A stretch of 12,304 nt of DNA from Bacillota bacterium. Its GTDB lineage: Bacteria > Bacillota > Clostridia > Oscillospirales > Oscillospiraceae. A program made the translations under genes and the position numbers. Of this stretch, positions 7,094 to 12,304 are shown in pieces. The stretch spans positions 1-12,304 of the forward strand of contig JAEWYA010000215.1 in assembly GCA_023395775.1 (NCBI GenBank), read 5' to 3'. Within the stretch, counting starts at the first letter, position 1. Each line of letters starts with the position of its first letter. Under the pieces are notes generated by a model. It was not told the DNA's origin. It was given only the letters and a program-made list of their open reading frames with translations, and ran no database searches.

Positions 7094-7117
7094 GATCACC
7101 TTTCCACTGAGGTGACC
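7094..7117 (-). other. Hairpin covering the dacF Shine-Dalgarno
   Basis: The minus strand reads GGTCACCT (7117-7110), an eight-base loop, then AGGTGATC (7101-7094). This makes an 8-bp stem with one G-U pair. The right arm contains the SD-like AGGTGAT of dacF. The stem could lower dacF translation on long transcripts. Stability was not calculated. Confidence 0.4.
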
Positions 7118-7118
7118 C

Positions 7119-7128
7119 TAGTATACCC
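7119..7128 (-). promoter_or_regulatory. Sigma-F/G-like -10 element before dacF
   Basis: GGGTATACTA on the minus strand fits the forespore -10 pattern GGNNANANTR at every fixed position. The core TATACT also resembles a sigma-A -10. I find no good -35 of either type at the expected distance, so this is a half-site match. The predicted start would be near 7112. Confidence 0.35.
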
Positions 7129-7131
7129 CTG

Positions 7132-7530
7132 TTAGAAGCCCTCTTTTTCCTTCTTTTTGTCGAAATATTTTTCCACTTTGTCCAGAATATCGGGAACCAT
7201 TTCAACTACCCGGTCCACGGTGGACACCGGAGGTACGGAAACCGGCAGAACCCTCGTCGTCCCGTCCTTGATCACAAGAAACGCCACAGGGCTGATCTTC
7301 ACGCCTGCGCCGCTGCCTCCGCCGAAATTCTGGGGCTGGGTAGTGCCGTAATCCCCGCCGCCGTTGGCAAAGCCGAAGCTGACCTTGGAGATGGGGATGA
7401 GCGTCACGCCGTCGGTTGTGGTGATGGGCTGGCCAACGATGGTATTTGTGTCCACCATCTCATGGATCTTCTCCATGGTGGAGCGCATCAGGTCGTTCAG
7501 CGGATGACTTTTTTGAACATTGTTATCCAT
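7132..7530 (-). CDS. ytfJ: GerW-family sporulation protein YtfJ
   Basis: A 132-residue protein of the YtfJ/GerW family, found in spore formers and linked in Bacillus subtilis to forespore expression and L-alanine spore germination; its biochemical role is not known. The N-terminal part (DLMRSTMEKIHEMVDT) is amphipathic. The middle has the family block of TTTDGVTLIPISKVSFGF followed by a glycine-rich run (GGGDYG, FGGGSGAG), then ISPVAFLVI. The charged C-terminus ends in a lysine-rich KKKEKEGF. No signal peptide or membrane segment is seen. ATG 7530 has AAAGGAA upstream and follows the DUF2953 gene after 13 bases. The gene supports the view that the organism makes spores. Its position between DUF2953 and dacF is a typical clostridial order. 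Confidence 0.92.
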   Translation of the reverse strand: MDNNVQKSHPLNDLMRSTMEKIHEMVDTNTIVGQPITTTDGVTLIPISKVSFGFANGGGDYGTTQPQNFGGGSGAGVKISPVAFLVIKDGTTRVLPVSVPPVSTVDRVVEMVPDILDKVEKYFDKKKEKEGF

Positions 7531-7543
7531 AGCGATTTCCTTT

Positions 7544-8203
7544 CTACGCTGCCGCCGGCGGCGTTTCCGCCTTTTTATCCGGCTGCGGTTCGTCCTGTTT
7601 ATGGGCCTCTTGGAATTTCATGAGCCAGCGGATACCGGGGATCAGCAGATCGAAGCCCATGGCCAGCAGCGTCCCGATTCGCAGCGAAACGCCCACCTGT
7701 CCCCGAACGCGGAGGGCCGCCGCGTCAAAATCCACGCCCACGTGGAGGGATGGCTTTGGAATGTTGATCAGTTCCTCCAGCGGCGGCATCACCGTCCACA
7801 TCACAGCGCAGATGTCGCCGTAGGCCTCCGCCGCTCCGGCGGGGTCGTTCTTCCCGGCGAGGGTCAGCGACATCGTCAGCGGGTGGACCCGGATGCCGCG
7901 GCCGAACCGGCGCAGTGCCCTTTGGGATGGCGGCCAGAGCATTTGATACGCGGTCTTCAGGTCCTTCAGCGTGGGTCTCGGGAATTTTTTCAGAGTCTTT
8001 GTCAGGTCCTTCGGTTCCTTTTTAACTGTTTCCTTTTTGGGCTTTTTCTTTTTAGCCTTTAAGGGAGCCACCCGGAAACGCAGGAATCCAAAGGTCACGT
8101 CCGCCGACACGATGTCCCCCAGTTCAACGCGAATACCCAGCCGTGTCAGGCAGAACAGAGCGAATAAAACCGCAATGCCCGCCAAAATCTTCAGCCAGAG
8201 CAA
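7544..8203 (-). CDS. DUF2953 domain-containing protein
   Basis: A 219-residue protein with one N-terminal membrane segment (residues about 2-20, LKILAGIAVLFALFCLT), matching DUF2953 proteins of spore-forming Firmicutes. It has no known biochemical function. After the membrane helix and a short beta-rich stretch comes a very lysine-rich linker (AKKKKPKKETVKKEPKD, about 49-66). A conserved region with GRGIRVHPLTMSLTLAG and a DP/AAxxYG segment (about 103-130) follows, and the tail is Q/P/A-rich and looks disordered. The start is TTG at 8203, with GGAGGAG (8217-8211) seven bases upstream; no ATG in frame is better placed. DUF2953 genes often stand directly before ytfJ, as here, so a shared sporulation role is a reasonable inference. 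Confidence 0.82.
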   Translation of the reverse strand: MLWLKILAGIAVLFALFCLTRLGIRVELGDIVSADVTFGFLRFRVAPLKAKKKKPKKETVKKEPKDLTKTLKKFPRPTLKDLKTAYQMLWPPSQRALRRFGRGIRVHPLTMSLTLAGKNDPAGAAEAYGDICAVMWTVMPPLEELINIPKPSLHVGVDFDAAALRVRGQVGVSLRIGTLLAMGFDLLIPGIRWLMKFQEAHKQDEPQPDKKAETPPAAA

Positions 8204-8244
8204 AAGGGTCCTCCTCCTTCCGTAGCTTTCCCCGGGCGCAGAAT

Positions 8245-8868
8245 TTATTCAAGATTCTCCGGCTCGTCCGGCTCCGCAGCCTCGCATTTCTCTCCGTCCG
8301 GATCGACAATCTCTCCGTTGTCCCCCAGACGCATCTGTCCCGCGCCGCCGAAATCCGGCAGCTCCGGCAGGTCCTCCAGCGATTGGAGGTGAAACGCGCG
8401 GAGAAAATTTTTCGTGGTCCGATACAGCCGGGGCCGGCCCGGCACCTGCAGCCGCCCGCACTCCTCAATCAGCTTCCGTTCCAGAAGCAGACCCAAGGTA
8501 TAAGAACTGTCCACGCCCCGGATCTGATCCACATAGGCCCGTGTAACGGGCTGATAATACGCGACGATGGTCAGCACCTCCAGCGCGGGCTGGCTGAGCT
8601 TGGCGGGCTTTCGGATCTCAAACGCCCTGCGGATGACGTCCGCATAGTCCGGCGCGGAATACAGCTGCCACGTATCCTCCACATGGAGCAGCCGGACGCC
8701 GCGGCGGTCATAGGCGTAGTGGTCCATCAGATTTTGAAGCACCCGCTCCGCCGCCGGACGGTCGATGTCCAGCGCCAGACAGATGCGGTCAATGTGGATT
8801 GGCTCGCCGGAGGCGAAAAGAATTCCCTCCGCGGCGGACTCAATTTCCTTCAGGTCCATATTTTCCAT
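8245..8868 (-). CDS. scpB: Segregation and condensation protein B (ScpB)
   Basis: A 207-residue ScpB. It forms a dimer that binds ScpA and, with Smc, builds the bacterial condensin that compacts and separates chromosomes. Residues about 4-80 are the first winged helix (IESAAEGILFASGEPI is the family start), and about 85-165 the second (LSQPALEVLTIVAYYQPVTR, then RGVDSS and GRPRLYRTTKNFL). The last 30 residues are acidic and probably disordered. ATG 8868 was chosen because AAGGAAA, starting within the scpA stop, lies 6 bases upstream; an ATG three codons later is possible. It follows scpA after 9 bases. Confidence 0.95.
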   Translation of the reverse strand: MENMDLKEIESAAEGILFASGEPIHIDRICLALDIDRPAAERVLQNLMDHYAYDRRGVRLLHVEDTWQLYSAPDYADVIRRAFEIRKPAKLSQPALEVLTIVAYYQPVTRAYVDQIRGVDSSYTLGLLLERKLIEECGRLQVPGRPRLYRTTKNFLRAFHLQSLEDLPELPDFGGAGQMRLGDNGEIVDPDGEKCEAAEPDEPENLE

Positions 8869-8877
8869 GATGTTTCC

Positions 8878-9663
8878 TTACAGCGTCAGATTTTCCGGAA
8901 GCTCCTGCTCCTGCTTCACGGTACAGTCCGTCTCGGACCCCGCCAGACGGATGATATGAGCGCGGCACAGCTCCAGGATCGCCAAAAACGTCGCGACCAC
9001 CTCGCTGCGGGTCCGGTTTCCCTTGAACAGCAGCAAAAACCGGGTAATCCCGCCGGACTTCAGCCGCTGGACAATCTCCCTTGCCTTGCTCTCCACGGGA
9101 TAGGGTTCGTGCTGCACGATGTTTGCAAAGGCCGTTCTGGGCGGGGGCAGCGCCCGCTCCGCCCGATCTCGGATGTCCGCCATAGCCAGAATCAGATCGC
9201 CGGAGTCCTGATCGTATTCATAGATTTTTCCCCGCTCCACCGGCTCTGGCTGGCGGGTGAGAATGCTGCGGCCAAATTCCTCCATGGGCTCCAGCCGCAT
9301 GGCCGCGGCCTTCACCACTCCGTAGCTCTCGCTGCGGCGGCGCTCCTCCAGCGACTGGATCAGGGCGTCCATTTCACCCTTGGTCTCCTCGTCCTCAATG
9401 GAAAGCAGCATCCGTGTCTTGAGATAGATCAGGTGGGACGCCATGGCGATAAATTCGCTGGCCACCTCCAGATCCATCTTCTTGCGCGCCTCCAGCCATT
9501 GGAGATACTGGTCACAGATCAGGGCAATGGAGATATCCTGAATCTCCACTTTGTTTTTGCCCAGCAAAAACAAAATCAGGTCCAGCGGTCCTTCAAAGTC
9601 CTGCATTTCCTCCTGGGACTTGGCGCGGACTACTTTTTCCAGTTTGAATACGGGACTGTCCAA
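8878..9663 (-). CDS. scpA: Segregation and condensation protein A (ScpA)
   Basis: A 261-residue ScpA, the kleisin that bridges the Smc heads and binds the ScpB dimer. The N-terminal family motif DFEGPLDLILFLLGKNK (about 22-38) is clear. ASEFIAMASHLIYLKTRMLL (about 68-87) is the conserved Smc-binding helix, a charged linker follows, and the C-terminal winged helix includes SEVVATFLAILELCRAHIIRL. The start is TTG at 9663, with GAGGTGA (the first bases overlap the M50 gene stop) about 8 bases upstream. The opening MDSPVFKLE looks like ScpA of related Clostridia, which supports this start. The gap to the upstream gene is 12 bases. It is coupled in an operon with scpB. Confidence 0.95.
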   Translation of the reverse strand: MDSPVFKLEKVVRAKSQEEMQDFEGPLDLILFLLGKNKVEIQDISIALICDQYLQWLEARKKMDLEVASEFIAMASHLIYLKTRMLLSIEDEETKGEMDALIQSLEERRRSESYGVVKAAAMRLEPMEEFGRSILTRQPEPVERGKIYEYDQDSGDLILAMADIRDRAERALPPPRTAFANIVQHEPYPVESKAREIVQRLKSGGITRFLLLFKGNRTRSEVVATFLAILELCRAHIIRLAGSETDCTVKQEQELPENLTL

Positions 9664-9675
9664 AAATCGTTCACC

Positions 9676-10332
9676 TCAATAGAGCAGGTTTATCATGGCG
9701 GTGTACACCGAAGCAATGGCGCGGCTGATCAATCCGCCGCCCACATTGGCAAAGGAGAGCAGGATCAGCAGCAGCATTCCGTACCGCTCATAGCGCATCA
9801 ACGTAAAATACGCCCGGTCGGGCAGCAGCGCCCCCAGCACCTTGGACCCGTCCAGCGGCGGGATGGGAATCAGGTTGAAAAGGCCCAGGCCGATGGAGAG
9901 GATGGAGGTAGAAAGCAAGAAGTTGAAAATTCCGTTCCACACCGGACTGTAATCCGCATAAAGGTAAATTCCCTTGCTAAGCAGAATCAGAGAAAGGGCC
10001 AGCATGAAATTGGAGACCGGCCCCGCCAGCGCCGTCAGCGCCATCCCCTTCTTGGGGTCCTTAAAGTACCGCGGGTCCACCGGCACGGGCTTTGCCCAGC
10101 CAAACCCCACCGCAAACATCATCAAAAGGCCCAGCCAGTCGATGTGCCTCAGGGGATTCAGGGACAGCCGGTGCATGGATCTGGCGGTGGGGTCCCCCAG
10201 AGACAGCGCCGCCAGGCCGTGACAGGTTTCGTGAATCGTCAGGCACAGCAAAACGGACACCGCCCGCAGCACCGCGCCCAGCGCGGAGGAAAGGTCAAGC
10301 TGCCCAAGCAGCGCCTGAATATAATGCAGCAA
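9676..10332 (-). CDS. Site-2-protease-like membrane zinc metalloprotease (peptidase M50)
   Basis: A 218-residue polytopic membrane protein of the M50 family. HETCH at 34-38 is the zinc motif HExxH. FGWAKPVPV at about 77-85 and NLIPIPPLDGSK at 153-164 are the other family signatures; D161 of PLDG is the third zinc ligand. Four to six hydrophobic helices are visible. Small M50 proteins of this kind often stand next to scpA in Firmicutes; the substrate is unknown and no anti-sigma factor is nearby. I chose TTG at 10332 because GAGGAG lies six bases before it. An ATG at 10356 would give 226 residues, but it has no SD and would leave only a 15-base leader after the predicted transcription start. 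Confidence 0.88.
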   Translation of the reverse strand: MLHYIQALLGQLDLSSALGAVLRAVSVLLCLTIHETCHGLAALSLGDPTARSMHRLSLNPLRHIDWLGLLMMFAVGFGWAKPVPVDPRYFKDPKKGMALTALAGPVSNFMLALSLILLSKGIYLYADYSPVWNGIFNFLLSTSILSIGLGLFNLIPIPPLDGSKVLGALLPDRAYFTLMRYERYGMLLLILLSFANVGGGLISRAIASVYTAMINLLY

Positions 10333-10377
10333 AGCAATCTCCTCGTATAAAAGCATATCAAAAATATCGGTTATAGT

Positions 10378-10406
10378 ATTATAGCAGTTTCTTCCTTTTA
10401 ATACAA
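10378..10406 (-). promoter_or_regulatory. Sigma-A promoter of the M50-scpAB-ytfJ-dacF operon
   Basis: The minus strand has a perfect TATAAT (10383-10378) preceded by TGC, an extended -10. TTGTAT (10406-10401) stands 17 bases upstream. The predicted start is near 10371. It lies between the terminator of the upstream gene and the M50 gene. Confidence 0.75.
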
Positions 10407-10439
10407 GGAAAATCCATTTGCAAACGTAAAACGTATGAA

Positions 10440-10473
10440 TAAAATAAGCAGGGGGCTTTGAGCAGCCCCCTGC
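10440..10473 (-). terminator. Intrinsic terminator of the cysteine desulfidase-like gene
   Basis: GCAGGGGGCT and AGCCCCCTGC (10473-10448) form a perfect 10-bp GC stem with a six-base loop. TTATTTTATTC follows on the minus strand. It begins 15 bases after the stop at 10488. Confidence 0.9.
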
Positions 10474-10487
10474 CTGTCTTTTTCCCG

Positions 10488-11777
10488 TTACCTTCCCTTT
10501 TGCAGCAGCATATCCAACACCAGATCGTCCATTTTGGGGGACCCGTCGTTGCCCAGCTTCACGAAGTTGGCGATGGTGACCTCGGGGTCCTGCTCCACAA
10601 TGCCATCGGTGGGCTTCACAGTTTCGTCCCGCAGTGCCATCGCCGCACAGTTAAATGCGGTGAACACGCAGGTGGAGATTTTGAGTGCGCAGTCGGCCTT
10701 GGCCCCGTCGCACAGCATCCCCGTCACGTCGCCCAGCATGTTGTTGACGGCGTAGCCGATCTGCTTTGCGCTGCCGCCCTGTAAGTAAACCAGTCCGCAG
10801 GCCGCGCCTGTCGCGGCGATGGTAGCCCCGCAGAGGCCGGAGAGCAGGCCGAAGTCGGCGTGGATATGTATGGCTATCAGATGGCTAAGCGTCACGGCCC
10901 TGAACATCCGCTCCTCGCCGACTCCTAAAGACTGCGCGGCAGAGACGATGGGCATGGTGGCGGTGATGCCCTGATTTCCGGAACCGGAATTGGTGACCAC
11001 CGGCGCGTTGGCCCCCGCCATGCGGGCATCCGCGGCGCTGGATGTGACAGCAACCGCCTCCAGCATCACATCCTTGCCCATCAGGCCGGACTCCTGGCTC
11101 TGGCGGATGTGCCGGCCGATATTAAGCCCGAAGCTGCCCTCCGCGCCCACTTTCGCGATCTCGCTGTTGATCTTGATGGCCTGCTCGATCATGTGGAGGT
11201 CATCCGTCTCCCGATCCAGCGTCTCAACAAAATCATATATCGTCTGGATACTCAGAGTCTCCTTGATTACCCGCGGCGTAATGGGGTCGGCCGATGCCTC
11301 CTGCGCAGCAGTCGCAAGCTCCCGATGGTCCTCCTCTATGAAGGTGACGTTGGTGTGGGCCCCGCGAATGACGGCGCGGGATTGATGCAACCCGTTGGTC
11401 AGCTCCACCTCCACGTAGAGCTTATCCGGCTCCGGCGTTCGGCCCATTTCCACATTGCCGCTCCGCACCAGCTCCACGGCTTTTGCCACATCCTCCGGCG
11501 TGGCTCCGTCCACCACCTGTAACTGACGGTCCACCCGGCCGCAGACGGCGCCCAGCGCCGCCGCGTAGTTCATGCCGGTGCAGTCCGTCCCCGGTATGCC
11601 GGCAGCCATCGCATTCTTGATGATGTTGACGCTGGCGAGGACTTTGACGTGGGTGGGCTCCCCAATCAAATGCTCCCGTGCGACAGCAGCGGTCAAGGCA
11701 ATTGCCGCCGGCTCCGTACACCCGGTGGCCAGCATCATCTCGTGGTTGAGAATCTGACAGATCAACGTACGATTCAT
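10488..11777 (-). CDS. UPF0597 / L-cysteine desulfidase-like protein (serine dehydratase alpha-type Fe-S fold)
   Basis: A 429-residue protein of the UPF0597 (YhaM/CyuA) family, with the serine dehydratase alpha-chain fold. Family members include CdsA, which breaks L-cysteine into sulfide, ammonia and pyruvate using a [4Fe-4S] cluster and no PLP. GCTEP at 19-23 holds C20, the likely catalytic cysteine. C316, C356 and C363 (steps of 40 and 7) are the likely cluster ligands, a spacing that fits my memory of archaeal CdsA. TNSGSGNQGI at 263-271 is the substrate-loop block. Length is full. The ATG at 11777 has AAGGAGA seven bases upstream. The gene is a single unit with its own promoter and terminator. 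Desulfidase is the best-supported activity; other substrates such as serine are possible. Confidence 0.85.
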   Translation of the reverse strand: MNRTLICQILNHEMMLATGCTEPAAIALTAAVAREHLIGEPTHVKVLASVNIIKNAMAAGIPGTDCTGMNYAAALGAVCGRVDRQLQVVDGATPEDVAKAVELVRSGNVEMGRTPEPDKLYVEVELTNGLHQSRAVIRGAHTNVTFIEEDHRELATAAQEASADPITPRVIKETLSIQTIYDFVETLDRETDDLHMIEQAIKINSEIAKVGAEGSFGLNIGRHIRQSQESGLMGKDVMLEAVAVTSSAADARMAGANAPVVTNSGSGNQGITATMPIVSAAQSLGVGEERMFRAVTLSHLIAIHIHADFGLLSGLCGATIAATGAACGLVYLQGGSAKQIGYAVNNMLGDVTGMLCDGAKADCALKISTCVFTAFNCAAMALRDETVKPTDGIVEQDPEVTIANFVKLGNDGSPKMDDLVLDMLLQKGR

Positions 11778-11834
11778 TGCTCTTCTCCTTCATATTAATT
11801 GTTTTTTGGCAGGTAACGGCTTACTCTTATCGAT

Positions 11835-11863
11835 ATTTTAGCACCGCGCATATGACAAAGCAA
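11835..11863 (-). promoter_or_regulatory. Sigma-A promoter of the cysteine desulfidase-like gene
   Basis: TTGCTT (11863-11858), a 17-base spacer and TAAAAT (11840-11835) preceded by TGC stand on the minus strand. The predicted start is near 11828, giving a leader of about 51 bases. I see no T-box or riboswitch in this short leader. Confidence 0.6.
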
Positions 11864-12065
11864 GGAAAGATGACTATGCTTCATCGTAATTTTTTATGTC
11901 GTCTTGTGCATTCCGACCAAATTGTCAGCCACACTGCCCTCAAAATTGGAAGACACAGCACTTCAACGTTCCTCCGTGGTTCATGGACGGTTTCTCTTCG
12001 ACACAACGAAGCGTGTGGGGCCTGAACTTTCAGCGATTTTCTGTCTCTGCATTCCGTTGTGTTAT
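11864..12065. other. Intergenic stretch without a recognisable gene
   Basis: The whole gap between the UPF0597 gene and recN is about 410 bases. This part of it holds no gene I can support; short frames on both strands lack ribosome binding sites and family features. It is less GC-rich than the coding DNA. It contains a CTTCG-ACACAA-CGAAG hairpin (11996-12011), and the 8-bp arms ACACAACG (12001-12008) and CGTTGTGT (12055-12062), which would compete with it. It may be a decayed remnant or a structured element. Confidence 0.4.
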
Positions 12066-12109
12066 AAGGAAAAAGGAGCCGTATCCATTTAAAATGGACA
12101 CGGCTCCTT
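12066..12109 (-). terminator. Intrinsic terminator of recN
   Basis: Arms of 18 bases (12109-12092 and 12090-12073) around a single central base pair fully apart from one G-U pair. TTTTTCCTT follows on the minus strand, counting the last two stem bases. The stem is unusually long and lies 77 bases after the recN stop. Confidence 0.85.
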
Positions 12110-12147
12110 CGCAGTCAAATTTTTGCAAGATGATGCTTTTTCGTGAA

Positions 12148-12184
12148 GCTTTCTCTCGGGGGGCATATGCCGAGGGGGAAAAGC
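12148..12184 (-). other. Imperfect hairpin in the recN 3' untranslated region
   Basis: GCTTTTCCCCCTCGG and CCGAGAGAAAGC flank a loop that contains the palindrome GGCATATGCC. It starts three bases after the recN stop. No T-tract follows, so it is not a terminator by itself; it may protect the mRNA end or be incidental. Confidence 0.35.
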
Positions 12185-12186
12185 GC

Positions 12187-12304
12187 TCACAGCTTTCCGC
12201 GATAGGCCTCCGCCTCGTCCAGCAGCTCTCCCGCGCTTTGCAGCAGCGCGTCCGTCACCTTGCTGCCGCCGGTGAGGCGCGCCAGCTCCGCCATGCGCTG
12301 CGCC
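12187..12304 (-). CDS. recN: DNA repair protein RecN, C-terminal end only
   Basis: Only the last 39 codons are in the window. They end with RMAELARLTGG, a charged helix with ESxxLLDEA-like character (SAGELLDEAEAY) and a TGA at 12189-12187. The MAELARLTGG segment followed by a residue pair and VTDALL matches the end of RecN, the SMC-like ATPase of double-strand break repair, where the MARMLGG-type sequence closes the protein. The catalytic Walker motifs lie outside the window. The identification rests on this short tail and on its fit to the family end, so it is good but not certain. Confidence 0.8.
   Translation of the reverse strand, partial: AQRMAELARLTGGSKVTDALLQSAGELLDEAEAYRGKL

Noticed and set aside
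8143..10350. A 735-codon open frame on the plus strand
   Set aside because: It is exactly antisense to scpB, scpA and the M50 gene, which have clear family motifs. Its product is rich in His, Gln and Arg and shows no domain, as expected from the reverse of GC-rich codons. No ribosome binding site or promoter supports it.
11777..12092. Small plus-strand frames (about 60-80 codons) in the gap before recN
   Set aside because: They lack a plausible SD and recognisable domains, and all proven genes here run the other way. The longest also begins within the upstream region of a real gene.
1..12304. CRISPR array, tRNA, insertion sequence, prophage or defence system
   Set aside because: I looked for regularly spaced repeats, cloverleaf patterns, transposase motifs and terminal repeats on both strands and found none. 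The genes form ordinary core operons.

Overview
The window looks like GC-rich chromosomal DNA from a spore-forming Clostridia member, most like Oscillospiraceae relatives such as Oscillibacter or Flavonifractor. The reasons are a fused ispH-rpsA gene, a GerW/YtfJ sporulation gene beside a DacF-type carboxypeptidase, ScpAB, strong GGAGG ribosome binding sites and the gene order. The genus is inference. Every gene I accept lies on the minus strand, so transcription runs from high to low coordinates. I found no mobile element, CRISPR array, tRNA or rRNA.

Reading in the direction of transcription, the window opens with the 3' end of recN (12187-12304) and a strong hairpin terminator. A roughly 200-base stretch with no recognisable gene follows. 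Next is a single-gene unit for a CdsA/YhaM-type (UPF0597) cysteine desulfidase-like protein (10488-11777), with its own promoter and terminator.

A second unit starts at an extended -10 promoter near 10378-10406: site-2-protease-like M50 peptidase, scpA, scpB, a DUF2953 protein, ytfJ and dacF. It ends at a terminator at 5875-5906. It joins chromosome segregation to sporulation and wall functions. rluB (5139-5846) follows, with its own terminator and no obvious promoter.

A third unit starts at a promoter near 4935-4962: an RpiR-type regulator, an HI0933-family flavoprotein, cmk, plsC and the ispH-rpsA fusion, which runs off the window. These genes overlap or nearly touch, which implies translational coupling. 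They supply CMP/dCMP phosphorylation, phosphatidic acid synthesis, the last MEP-pathway step and ribosomal protein S1.

The content is mostly core housekeeping in an order I recognise from Clostridia. I do not see a new defence or mobile system. The most interesting signal is inside the ispH-rpsA fusion. An AT-rich island in the IspH part carries a good promoter match (890-918), and a consensus Shine-Dalgarno sits just before the first S1 codon (645-651). Together they suggest that S1 is also made as a separate protein from an mRNA starting within ispH. Secondary points are a forespore-sigma-like -10 and an SD-masking hairpin in front of dacF, and a 30-bp perfect palindrome after rluB.
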